The notes under the pieces: generated by a model
The model's input: the letters and a program-made list of their open reading frames with translations, nothing else
Database searches by the model: none
What the model was told of the DNA's origin: nothing
Program-made: the position numbers and the translations under genes
Shown here: positions 56,301 through 63,725 of the stretch, in pieces
How the letters are laid out: each line of letters starts with the position of its first letter
How positions within the stretch are numbered: the stretch's first letter is position 1
Origin: Cognaticolwellia aestuarii
Lineage (GTDB): Bacteria; Pseudomonadota; Gammaproteobacteria; Enterobacterales; Alteromonadaceae
Direction: 5' to 3'
DNA: 64,000 nt
Assembly: GCF_002000025.1 (NCBI RefSeq)
Contig: NZ_MUZV01000001.1
Span: 1 to 64,000 of the forward strand

Positions 56301-57987
56301 TGCTGCTGGTAGCTATTGGGTTGCAGTACAAAACTGGGCTGCTTCTGAAGAAGGTGCTGCAGATGCTTACACATTAGCAACTGCTGTTGTTGACAGTGAA
56401 TTAGCTGATAACTTGTCTGTTGAAGCTGATTCAGCGATTCCTTCATTAACTGAATTTGACTTAACAGTTAAATGGTCACTTGATGGCGGTATGACAGGTG
56501 ATATGTACTACGGTGCTGTTGACATAGGTACAAGTGCTGAAAGTGCTGGCAACTTAGGACTTGTTACCGTTGATCTCGTACGTGGAATGGATGATGTATC
56601 TATTTCAAGTAATGCAAACGCTTATATGGAACGTCAAGACCGTGTAGATTATGCAGTTACTGTACAACCGAAAACTACGCCGGGTGATCGTACTTATACT
56701 GTTAAAGCAACAATACCTGCAGGCATGACACTTGATGAAGAGTCTGTTACTGGTGATGCTGTAATTGATGGCAATGACATTACTTGGACTGTTGTACAAG
56801 AGTCACTATTTGGTGCAGCTCCTTACTACACTAAATCATCTAATGTTGAAGATGCTACATGTGGCGTTCCATTTGGTGAAGGTACTTACATAGATCTAGC
56901 TGGTTTTGGTATCGCCCCTGGTGCTTTTGAAGGTGATGGTGTTGAAGGTGTATTTGATGTACCTGCAAACTTCTTAGGTACATTGTATAGTTCTCTTACT
57001 GTTTCAGACGATGGTTTTATTTACTTTAGTGGTACACGTGGAACAACCCCTTGGGTTAACCAATTATTACCTAATGCTGACGATGCTAACAACTTAGTTG
57101 CTCCATTCTGGCGCGACATGCAAATTGTTTCATCTGCTACCTCAGGTGTATCTGTAGCAACTGCTGGTGCAGGCACTACAATTATCGAATTTGATGATAT
57201 GAGACATTATGAATTCCATAATGGCGATGCTACCATTTCTGATTCTGTCGATTTTGAAGTAGTATTTGACAATACAACAGGTAACTTCGCATTTGCCTAC
57301 GACAACGTTTCACATGTTGTTGGAGCTGCCTTAGGCCTGACTGTTGGTCTTGAAAATGCTACTGGTACTGTTGGCAACACTGACGTATACGCACCTGCAC
57401 CTTATGATGGTGCTGAAGCAGGCTCTGTTGGCGCTGTAACAGATATTCAATCAGGTTTAGTTATTTGTTACACACTAACAGCACCTGTTGTTGAATCTAC
57501 AGTGTTTAATTTCTCAGCTGAAATATCAGATGATTTTGCGGGTGGTCCAACAACAGTTGTTCTTACGCATAGCACAGATGATATGAACACTGAAGAAGTT
57601 GTAAATAACACAAGTGTTGCTATTCAAGTTGAAGGCGCTCCTACTGCAATGATTACCGGTAGCACATCAGTTACTGAGAAATCAAATGCTCAACTAAGTG
57701 CTGCTAGTTCATCAGATCCTAATGGTGATGAGCTAAGCTACACTTGGGTACAGTTAGCGGGTACTCCTGTGACTTTCAGTGCAAACTCTGAAACTATTAG
57801 TTTTGAAGCACCAAAAGTAGCAAAAGATGAAACTATCTCTTTCCAACTTACAGTAGACGACGGTAACGGCAACTCAGATACAGCTGTTGCTTCTGTATCA
57901 ATCGTTAATGAGAAAGAAAGTGGTTCATTTGGTTGGTTAATGTTACTACTAACACCATTACTATTTACTCGTCGTAAAAAAGTATAA
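53350..57987 (+). CDS. Large secreted subtilisin-like (S8) protease with GlyGly-CTERM tail
   Basis: 1545 residues from the GTG at 53350, which has AGGGAGG six bases upstream (the frame opens seven codons earlier). Signal peptide (about 1-23), I9-type propeptide (about 55-195), catalytic S8 domain with Asp231 (GVIDSGV), His310 (GGHGSHTAS) and Ser670 (GTSMSAPH), with a PA domain inserted (about 485-610). Fibronectin-like and other beta domains follow, then a PKD/Ig-like domain (about 1425-1515). The end, GSFGWLMLLLTPLLFTRRKKV, is a GlyGly-CTERM rhombosortase signal typical of type II secretion clients; a gsp operon lies 2 kb away. Confidence 0.94.
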   Translation: MNNKVTIAVSTALLSMATMQASASTVPTQYSADVLKSVAPISINKGGTFNQTQAKKFRVEKDLADGVYTYIVRLKDQPIATYDGSVTGLSATNPQIAKKSLFSSLARSNKSSKEIRKELRLDLKSAEAVAYSNYLESKQQAFVSKAASKLGSSLDVAYKYKNAFNGMAVRLTQQEAEALSALSDVAYIEREKMEHIETDTGPIHVGAHEVWQGEGQSAINMGEGVIIGVIDSGVNSDHRSFADVGDDGYDHTNPWGAGVYVGDCAGDFASMCNDKLIGVRSYAAVTDNYDDTTVFGDNPPAKNGEDYGGHGSHTASTAGGNILLNVPMVDQEIGEEQGDGINSTGFEFGQISGVAPHANIVAYQICNPGNSSSTGPGDTYSGCPGAAIIAALDDAVADGVDVLNYSISGGGNPWASSTEQGFLAAQEAGIFAAVSAGNSGPEAQTTSKNAPWYTVVGASTHGREVAFDKEVGSFTGGDTDLANIEGKSASGGITASIVWAGDYTNSNDPDGDPAQCLQPFPAGTFDGEIVVCDRGAIARVTKAVNAAAGGAGGFVLGNITGGSDTVANDVYVVPGIHINAENGNALRTWLASGSDHMATITAADGELKIGQADDMADFSSRGSNVTVPDVMTPSVTAPGVSIYAAYSDEQYGHDVLGTDPADFAFLQGTSMSAPHVSGAGAMLKSAHPTWTPDNIRSALMLTAVTDVRKEDGVTPADVFDMGSGSIRVNLATKTGLLMNETAANYTAANPAEGGDPKSLNIPSVSNANCVGLCDWTRTVTATAAGTWTVEGTAISDGLVITTTPATFTLAAGESQTLAISVDALQAESDVWSFGQVVMTSAEHPTARIPVSVKASNGNIPDKITFEANRNQDSALVKDVMAVEITDFTSRSYGLTKATKTEATLTVDSANGAFYDDVTDGVNVTLHTVPADAKRFVAEILASESPDLDLRVGLDANGDGIPQEDEEVGVSATGTALEKIDLTLPAAGSYWVAVQNWAASEEGAADAYTLATAVVDSELADNLSVEADSAIPSLTEFDLTVKWSLDGGMTGDMYYGAVDIGTSAESAGNLGLVTVDLVRGMDDVSISSNANAYMERQDRVDYAVTVQPKTTPGDRTYTVKATIPAGMTLDEESVTGDAVIDGNDITWTVVQESLFGAAPYYTKSSNVEDATCGVPFGEGTYIDLAGFGIAPGAFEGDGVEGVFDVPANFLGTLYSSLTVSDDGFIYFSGTRGTTPWVNQLLPNADDANNLVAPFWRDMQIVSSATSGVSVATAGAGTTIIEFDDMRHYEFHNGDATISDSVDFEVVFDNTTGNFAFAYDNVSHVVGAALGLTVGLENATGTVGNTDVYAPAPYDGAEAGSVGAVTDIQSGLVICYTLTAPVVESTVFNFSAEISDDFAGGPTTVVLTHSTDDMNTEEVVNNTSVAIQVEGAPTAMITGSTSVTEKSNAQLSAASSSDPNGDELSYTWVQLAGTPVTFSANSETISFEAPKVAKDETISFQLTVDDGNGNSDTAVASVSIVNEKESGSFGWLMLLLTPLLFTRRKKV

Positions 57988-58026
57988 GGTGATCATATAG
58001 GTTGTTAACTTAAAGCCTATAACCGT

Positions 58027-58061
58027 AAAAGCCATCAACGTTATGTTGATGGCTTTTTTTT
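58027..58061 (+). terminator. Rho-independent terminator of the S8 protease gene
   Basis: AAAAGCCATCAAC (58027-58039), loop GTTAT, GTTGATGGCTTTT (58045-58057) with a continuing T-run. Very strong 13 bp stem. Confidence 0.95.
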
Positions 58062-58454
58062 ATCTTCAACGATAGGTGATGATGGGGTTACTCTTGCCTT
58101 AATTATTTAAGGTAAAAAGCTGAAATCACTATTACATCAGCACTGTAACCAGTCAATAACAGGCCATAAAAAGCCTTTAAGCTACTCTCATACCTTTTAA
58201 TTAATAAACCCAGTATCAACTAGTTGAGACCTTGAAAGACGGCTAAAATTAGCTTTTAAAAAATACTGCACAACCAAAAAGTTAGTCACTCCTAGCATTA
58301 AACCGCATTAGCTCGTACAGTAAAGTTTATCGTTTTTTACCCCGTACTAGCTAAGCCTGAGAAGACCGTTTGCTGACACCTACTACACCACTCAATAAGT
58401 ACTGTTTTGCTGTTTTATATTTAGTTACTACAAGTATAAAAGTTATTTTCAGGT

Positions 58455-58490
58455 AATAAAAAAGCAGAGCCAATTGCTTAGCGCTGCTTT
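58455..58490 (-). terminator. Terminator of the outer-membrane barrel gene
   Basis: On the minus strand AAAGCAG (58490-58484) pairs with CTGCTTT (58467-58461), with partial inner pairing (GC/GC), followed by TTTATT. It lies about 20 bases past the stop codon. Confidence 0.75.
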
Positions 58491-58511
58491 ATAAACACTT
58501 AACTGGATATG

Positions 58512-59279
58512 TTAGAAATGAATAGTGGTACCAATAAATACACCATCAAATTCAATATTAGTGTATAGATCATTTAAGTCTTCTAGCTCTAACTTAACAG
58601 CACGGTAACCGAGGTTGATATTCATATCTACGGCAAGGTTATCGATAAGTTCATAGCTTACACCTACTTCGTAGTCATAAAGTGTATGATCGTCAAAAGA
58701 TAGGAAGTTACCTTGCGCATAAAGGTTTAACCCTGTAAGTGGTAGACCTACATTAGTTGCGACATAAAGCATAGGTACGATATCAGTAACCGCTATACTA
58801 TCTGATTGTGTAGTAGTTCCTGAGTCTGTTGTAATCTGCGCCGCTAAGGTGACATCACCATCAAAGTCACGAGCCGTCAAACCAAAATCGAATGATAATA
58901 AGTCATTATCAAATAATTCATAATATAAAGTGTAATCAACATAGCTAACATTGAAATCAGCATTAACTTGCGCATCTTCACGGAAAGTTTCATCATCGAA
59001 TTCGAAATCAGCTGCTAGCGTTGTTACACCATCAGTTTCTAATGACGTGGAGGCTATCCGTAAATTAGGGATAAGCGGTAATGGGTGCTCAAAAGCAACA
59101 AAAAAACTGTTTTGCTTTTCATCAACCAAATTAAAATCTATTTGTGAGCTACCATCTCCCAATGTACCAGAGGCATGGTTATCCCATATTTGACCACCTA
59201 GATAGATACCTAAAGCGTCTGCTTGAACATTTGTTGATAAAATTGAGGCAAGCGTTGCTACTAGCGCTATTTTTTTCAT
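58512..59279 (-). CDS. TIGR04219-type outer-membrane beta-barrel protein
   Basis: 255 residues. Signal peptide (about 1-20, ending VQA) followed by alternating amphipathic beta strands to a terminal Phe (TIHF), the usual outer-membrane insertion signal. The GIYLGGQIWDNHASG start and repeated YVDYTLYYEL / YDYEVGVSYEL strands resemble the TIGR04219 barrel family, which has no known function. It follows the DUF2333 gene after four bases, so it belongs to that operon. Confidence 0.85.
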   Translation of the reverse strand: MKKIALVATLASILSTNVQADALGIYLGGQIWDNHASGTLGDGSSQIDFNLVDEKQNSFFVAFEHPLPLIPNLRIASTSLETDGVTTLAADFEFDDETFREDAQVNADFNVSYVDYTLYYELFDNDLLSFDFGLTARDFDGDVTLAAQITTDSGTTTQSDSIAVTDIVPMLYVATNVGLPLTGLNLYAQGNFLSFDDHTLYDYEVGVSYELIDNLAVDMNINLGYRAVKLELEDLNDLYTNIEFDGVFIGTTIHF

Positions 59280-59283
59280 GTTA

Positions 59284-60276
59284 TTACCCTTGACTTAATA
59301 AGTCGTTTAAATCGATCAGTGCTGCATTTGCACGCGAAATATAATTAGCCATTACTAATGAATGATTCGCAAGCATGCCAAAACCATTGCCATTTAAAAC
59401 CATCGGGCTCCAGATTGACTCTTGACTTGCTTCCAATTCACGAATAATTTGTTGCACACTAACTTTAGCATTTTTCTTTTCTAAAACATCATTAAAATCT
59501 ATTTCTATAGCCTTTAAGAAGTGTAATAAAGCCCAACAGGCGCCGCGAGCCTCATAAAACTCATTATCAATCGCCCACCAGCTTGTTTTCAACTGCATGC
59601 TAGACACACTTGAAGTTGATTGCTGTGCGACACTATCGCCAGCAAGGTCAACATTAATTTGTTCTCGACCAACACTGGCACTTAAACGCTGAGAATAACT
59701 GCCTAAACGTTTTGTTGCTTCTTGGATCCAAGCACGCAAATTATCAGAACGCGCGTAAAATTGAGCTGATTGATTATTAACTTGCGTTAACGCTGTTCGA
59801 TAGGCATATAATTCATTAATCGCTTTTTGATACTCGCCTTCAGCACTAGGAATTGCCCAACTTGTATGGTCAATATTAAACTGTGGTTGCGCTACTTTTA
59901 AGTTTTTATTTTCTGCTGACTGAGACTGTGATCGACTAAACTCCTGACGCATCACCAATGACATATCTCTGATCATCTCTAAAGCACCAAATTCCCAAGA
60001 TGGAATATTATCTAAAAAAACTGATGGTGGAATGGCGTCATTAGCTAAGTAACCACCTGGCTTATTTAATAACGTTTCGGTGACTCTAATTAATGCTGTG
60101 GTAGTGGTATAACCAACCACTGGCGCTACATTTTCTGCCGTTGCAGCTTTAGTAACCTCAGCACGGATATCAAATTGTGCTGGTTCAAAGCTCCAATACA
60201 CACCAAGTAAATAAAGCGCTAGCAATAGCCCGGTAATCCCTGAAATAATAGTTTTTGTAGAAATATTAACACTCAT
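59284..60276 (-). CDS. DUF2333 family inner-membrane protein
   Basis: 330 residues. One N-terminal transmembrane helix (about 9-28), then a mostly helical periplasmic domain. The conserved TALIRVTETLLNKPGGYLAND-IPP block and the late ACWALLHFLKAIE and NYISRANAALIDLNDLLSQG segments are characteristic of DUF2333. Function is unknown. It sits between a copper chaperone and an outer-membrane barrel, with spacings of 9 and 4 bases, so the three probably form one transcript. Confidence 0.88.
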   Translation of the reverse strand: MSVNISTKTIISGITGLLLALYLLGVYWSFEPAQFDIRAEVTKAATAENVAPVVGYTTTTALIRVTETLLNKPGGYLANDAIPPSVFLDNIPSWEFGALEMIRDMSLVMRQEFSRSQSQSAENKNLKVAQPQFNIDHTSWAIPSAEGEYQKAINELYAYRTALTQVNNQSAQFYARSDNLRAWIQEATKRLGSYSQRLSASVGREQINVDLAGDSVAQQSTSSVSSMQLKTSWWAIDNEFYEARGACWALLHFLKAIEIDFNDVLEKKNAKVSVQQIIRELEASQESIWSPMVLNGNGFGMLANHSLVMANYISRANAALIDLNDLLSQG

Positions 60277-60285
60277 AACAAACTC

Positions 60286-60753
60286 CTAATGGTGGTGCTT
60301 TTTTTGCTTAAGACCTTTAATAATATAATTCACATCGATGCTAGATTGATCGTCAAAATGCAAGGTTATGGTAATGTTTTCTTTAGCCTTTAAGGGCTGT
60401 TTTAAATCAAAAATCATCAAATGTAAGCCTGATGGCTGAAACAGTACGGTATCTTTTGCTGAAATATCGACGTACTCAACTTGGCGCATACGCATTAAAC
60501 CATTGGCCATGGTGTGCTCATGAATTTCAATTCTATCGGTTACCGAACTTGTCGCCGAGATTAAGCGAAGATCTTTTGTCGAGATATTATTAATAGCCAT
60601 ATAAGCCGAAGAAATAGACGTGCCAGGAATACTTTCCCTTGCAAAACTGCTTTGAACCAGCACTTTAGCATTGCTTTCGTTATCCACCGTGCTAGCGAAC
60701 GCACTATTCACAAAAAAAATCAGTGGAACAATTGGTAAAAAAATATTCCTCAT
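60286..60753 (-). CDS. PCu(A)C periplasmic copper chaperone
   Basis: 155 residues. Signal peptide (about 1-20), then a cupredoxin-like DUF461 domain. The copper motif H-x10-M-x21-H-x-M is met exactly, beginning at the His of EIHEH, and the C-terminus carries an extra KKHHH. The family delivers Cu(I) to the CuA site of cytochrome c oxidase or to SenC/Sco proteins. Neither partner is nearby. First gene of the unit with DUF2333 and the barrel. Confidence 0.92.
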   Translation of the reverse strand: MRNIFLPIVPLIFFVNSAFASTVDNESNAKVLVQSSFARESIPGTSISSAYMAINNISTKDLRLISATSSVTDRIEIHEHTMANGLMRMRQVEYVDISAKDTVLFQPSGLHLMIFDLKQPLKAKENITITLHFDDQSSIDVNYIIKGLKQKKHHH

Positions 60754-61265
60754 AAGCCGCTATACATCCTTTTTACTCATATTATGATTCATCTCCACCA
60801 TTGTAACTAAGCTTGAACAAAATGGATAACTTAATTATTTAAAATCAAATCAATAACTCAGCCTTAGTTGATTAAGAGTGCCTGTTATCTCTATGGGTTA
60901 AGCTACTCGAAACCGGCCGTTTCAACTTAGCTGAAACGATTGAGTTATGGCTTTTGGTATAACTCAAACTCGGTATAACTCAAACTCGGTATAACTCAAA
61001 CTCGGTATAACTTTAACATCAAAGCTGGCAGTACCTAAATGAAGGTGAAGATGAAGTGACGAATTAAAGGTAATCGATCAAAGATTTAATCGGGCTAAAT
61101 AACAACAACCGTAGTGTAAAATGCTTTAAGACAGATAAACCTTACAGCACTGAAATTGTAACACCGGGGGTTAAAACGCAGAATATAATAAATCAAATCC
61201 TGCGCTGCTCTCATTAAAGGTATCGTTATAGCTATAACTTAATAATAATAATTAAAATAGATAAA
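60754..61265. other. Intergenic region with a tandem repeat
   Basis: 512 bases without a credible gene. It contains the 16 bp tandem repeat at 60956-61012 and a perfect inverted repeat TTGAGTTAT (60940-60948) / ATAACTCAA (60959-60967) that involves the first repeat unit. The copper-chaperone promoter should lie in the left part. Confidence 0.5.
60956..61012. repeat. 16 bp tandem repeat, 3.5 copies
   Basis: The unit GGTATAACTCAAACTC occurs at 60956-60971, 60972-60987 and 60988-61003 without mismatches, followed by a partial copy to 61012. Each unit can pair with TTGAGTTAT just upstream. Confidence 0.9.
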
Positions 61266-62243
61266 CTAGCCGGTTAGTTTTTTTAACTTTTTCTTTAATT
61301 TTTTAACTTTATCTTCTAAGTCTTCATTTTCGCTGATATCAATTTGGGCAATCGTTTCATACGCTTTAACTTGCTCTTTTTTCTGTAAGTATAGCTGCGC
61401 TAAACGATAATTTACCCAAGGTTGATATGCTTTAGCAGCCAATGGTAGCGCTTGCGTTAACGCATCGATACCTAGCTCAGTTTCCACACCAGACTCAACA
61501 GAAACTTTACCTTGTTGATATAGTGCCTCACCCTTCTTTTCATCGTCTTGGGCAAATTTAGCCGCTAAAGTTAAATCAGCTCGCGCTTTATCCCAAGCTT
61601 CATTTTTGATGTTTTGTTGGGCGCGTGAAAAATATAAAGTGCTGCTTTGTGGATATCGGTCAAAGGCTTCTGACATAGTTTTATCGGCTAATTCTGATTG
61701 CTCAGTTTGCCAATAAACTGTTGCTATTTGGCTGTAACCTAGCTCAGCGTCATAGCTTTGTAATTGTTTTGCATAAACCAACGCTTTATCTTTATCACCG
61801 CCTGCAATACCCGGTGCATTAAGGTGAAAGCCTATCAAGGTGTTGAGTGCATCTTGGTGATCGGGTTTTAATTCGACAGTTCTTTCCATCGCTTTAATAA
61901 AATCTTTGGCGTAGCTTAGTTTTGAAAAAATACTCGCTTTTTGTGCCATGATCACAGCACTAACGCCTAAGTAATAATTAATATCTACGTTGCTTACATG
62001 CTGTTTTTGCAGAGCTTCAAAATGATCAAATGCATCTTCAGTTTCATCATTTTCTAGTAACAATCGGCCTTTCAACACCTGCCCTGGAATAGCATTTTTT
62101 TCTTCTGTTGTTAAAGTATTAAAAACTTGTTGTGCTAATAAAATGTCATCCTGCTCTAAAGCATTTTGCACCGCTTGAATGTCTGCATAGCTTGTCATAC
62201 TCATTGAAGCTAACAAGGTTAAAACTACTAATTTTTTCTTCAT
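61266..62243 (-). CDS. Exported TPR-repeat protein
   Basis: 325 residues. Signal peptide (about 1-20, ending SYA) followed by helical TPR-type repeats through most of the length and a Lys-rich helical tail (VKKLKKKLKKL). It is separated by 32 bases from the 112-residue membrane protein upstream and may be the last gene of the Psp unit. It probably works as a periplasmic scaffold or chaperone; no specific function is visible. Confidence 0.82.
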   Translation of the reverse strand: MKKKLVVLTLLASMSMTSYADIQAVQNALEQDDILLAQQVFNTLTTEEKNAIPGQVLKGRLLLENDETEDAFDHFEALQKQHVSNVDINYYLGVSAVIMAQKASIFSKLSYAKDFIKAMERTVELKPDHQDALNTLIGFHLNAPGIAGGDKDKALVYAKQLQSYDAELGYSQIATVYWQTEQSELADKTMSEAFDRYPQSSTLYFSRAQQNIKNEAWDKARADLTLAAKFAQDDEKKGEALYQQGKVSVESGVETELGIDALTQALPLAAKAYQPWVNYRLAQLYLQKKEQVKAYETIAQIDISENEDLEDKVKKLKKKLKKLTG

Positions 62244-62275
62244 TTTACGTCCTGTATTTTTATTATAAATAATGA

Positions 62276-62614
62276 CTAATATTGAGCTGCCCTTTTATCT
62301 CGTGTTACTAACCAAATAACGCCGGCGACTAAAAATATTGGCCAAAAAACGCCAACCAATAGCATTGCTCCACCACCTAACACTAACATAGCAACAAAAA
62401 TTAATGAGCCAAAAACACTCATAGCTATTGCTAAAGCAACCAACACAAGTATAACAACCACCAGTGCTGAGATACTAATCGCTTTTAAAGGTTCAATTAA
62501 TTGCTCACCTACATAAACATCAACGTCAAGTAGCTCAATAAAGCTAGTTCCTAGGACATAGGTTAAAAATATTGTTGCAAAAATAGCTAAGCATAATGAT
62601 TTAAAAAATGACAT
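62276..62614 (-). CDS. Small inner-membrane protein downstream of pspC
   Basis: 112 residues with three to four hydrophobic helices (about 5-25, 45-68, 70-88, 90-105) and almost no loops; glycine-rich in the last part (LGGGAMLLVG). No family was recognised. It follows pspC by 68 bases on the same strand, the position where other small Psp membrane proteins are encoded, so an envelope-stress role is inferred from context only. Confidence 0.75.
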   Translation of the reverse strand: MSFFKSLCLAIFATIFLTYVLGTSFIELLDVDVYVGEQLIEPLKAISISALVVVILVLVALAIAMSVFGSLIFVAMLVLGGGAMLLVGVFWPIFLVAGVIWLVTRDKRAAQY

Positions 62615-62682
62615 TCTCTTCCCCTCTTTAATTCAGCTGATCTAGTGTCAGCTTTACAACCTTTAACCTAACAACGATCACT

Positions 62683-62895
62683 TCACGATTTTGTTGGCAT
62701 TAACAGCGTAGCAACTAAATAAGCAACGCCTGTTGCAACGGGAAACATAAGTAGTGAGACAATGGCACCAACTCTAACCGCAACACGTGGCAAGTTATAA
62801 TGCTTGGCAATACCACCACAAACACCTGATAATTTTTTATGTACCATATCTTTTGTTAAGGTTTTATTTACTGAATACTCACGGTCAAAGCTCAT
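62683..62895 (-). CDS. pspC: Phage shock protein C (PspC-domain protein)
   Basis: 70 residues. A single PspC domain: KKLSGVCGGIAKHYNLP followed by one transmembrane helix and a short tail, shorter than E. coli PspC (119 residues) because the cytoplasmic end is missing. PspC senses secretin or membrane stress and recruits PspA. Its GAGGAG ribosome site is formed by the last Glu codons of the 43-residue ORF upstream, three bases away. Confidence 0.9.
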   Translation of the reverse strand: MSFDREYSVNKTLTKDMVHKKLSGVCGGIAKHYNLPRVAVRVGAIVSLLMFPVATGVAYLVATLLMPTKS

Positions 62896-62898
62896 AAC

Positions 62899-63030
62899 TT
62901 ACTCCTCGTGCCTAACGTGGCAATTTTTACACATCAATTTGAAAAAAAATAATAATCCTGCGCTGATAAAGAAGCTAATTACGGGAGTTATAAACATAAT
63001 ACCCGTAATTATCCATGATGAAAGCGCCAT
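62899..63030 (-). CDS. 43-residue membrane protein in the PspB position
   Basis: ATG at 63030, 19 bases after the pspA stop; its stop is three bases before pspC, and its last two Glu codons form the pspC ribosome site, which strongly supports translation. The product MALSSWIITGIMFITPVISF... has one helix (about 6-31) and a tail MCKNCHVRHEE with a CxxCH motif. It sits where pspB is in E. coli but is shorter and has no clear PspB coiled coil. It could be a minimal PspB-like protein or a new Psp partner. Confidence 0.7.
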   Translation of the reverse strand: MALSSWIITGIMFITPVISFFISAGLLFFFKLMCKNCHVRHEE

Positions 63031-63049
63031 GATATATCTGCTCTGACAA

Positions 63050-63712
63050 CTAGCCGTTTACAACTTTTTTCTTTAGTTGCTCTAGCTCTTGTTCAATATT
63101 GTCGTCATTTTCTAACTCACGAAATTGGCTGTTTAAATCTTTTGCTGACGTCATATCATAAGCTTCAACTTCGGCTTCAACTCGGTCAATCTTTTGCTGA
63201 TAACGTTCAAACTTGTTAATCGCTTCGTCAATATTATGCACCGCGGCTTTTTCACGTACTTTTAAACGTACTTCTGCAGACTGTTGACGTATTGCATAGG
63301 CTTCCTGCTTACGCTTAGCTTCAGTTAACTTATCTTGTAAACGTTGGCTGTCTTGTTGAACAGCGGTTAAATATTCATCAAATTGAGCTAACTCTTCATT
63401 AAGCTCAGTCAGCTTTTGTGTACAACTTTGCTTTTCAATCAGTGCTGACTTAGCTAAGTCTTCTCGGTGCTTACTTAACGCAAGTTCAGCTTTTTCTTGC
63501 CAATTAGCAACACGACTTTCCATATCTCGTATATTGCGTAAAAGTGTTTTCTTTTCTGCAATTTGCTTAGCGGCAGTAGAACGAACTTCAACAAGAGTTT
63601 CTTCCATTTCCTGAATGATCAACTTGATCATTTTTTCTGGATCTTCTGCTTTATCTAACATTGAGTTAATATTGGCGTTAATAATGTCAGTGAATCTTGA
63701 AAACATGCCCAT
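63050..63712 (-). CDS. pspA: Phage shock protein A
   Basis: 220 residues, almost entirely coiled coil. It begins MGMFSRFTDIINANINSMLDKAEDPEKMI, the amphipathic membrane-binding start of PspA/IM30, and contains the conserved LVEVRSTAAKQIAEKK segment. PspA is an ESCRT-III-like protein that polymerises on damaged inner membrane to limit proton leak. AGGAGAAA lies upstream of the ATG. It is the second gene of a leftward unit that begins outside the window. Confidence 0.96.
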   Translation of the reverse strand: MGMFSRFTDIINANINSMLDKAEDPEKMIKLIIQEMEETLVEVRSTAAKQIAEKKTLLRNIRDMESRVANWQEKAELALSKHREDLAKSALIEKQSCTQKLTELNEELAQFDEYLTAVQQDSQRLQDKLTEAKRKQEAYAIRQQSAEVRLKVREKAAVHNIDEAINKFERYQQKIDRVEAEVEAYDMTSAKDLNSQFRELENDDNIEQELEQLKKKVVNG

Positions 63713-63725
63713 GGTATTTCTCCTA

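Larger units (their letters stand above)
57988..58511. other. Intergenic region between protease and outer-membrane barrel genes
   Basis: 524 bases between convergent genes. It holds the protease terminator at its left end and the barrel-gene terminator at its right end. The middle, about 58065-58455, shows no ORF, repeat or regulatory motif that I recognise. Confidence 0.4.

Noticed and set aside
62899-62935. CxxCH read as a c-type heme site
   Set aside because: The tail lies next to a single helix in a 43-residue protein without a cleaved signal; heme attachment cannot be supported.
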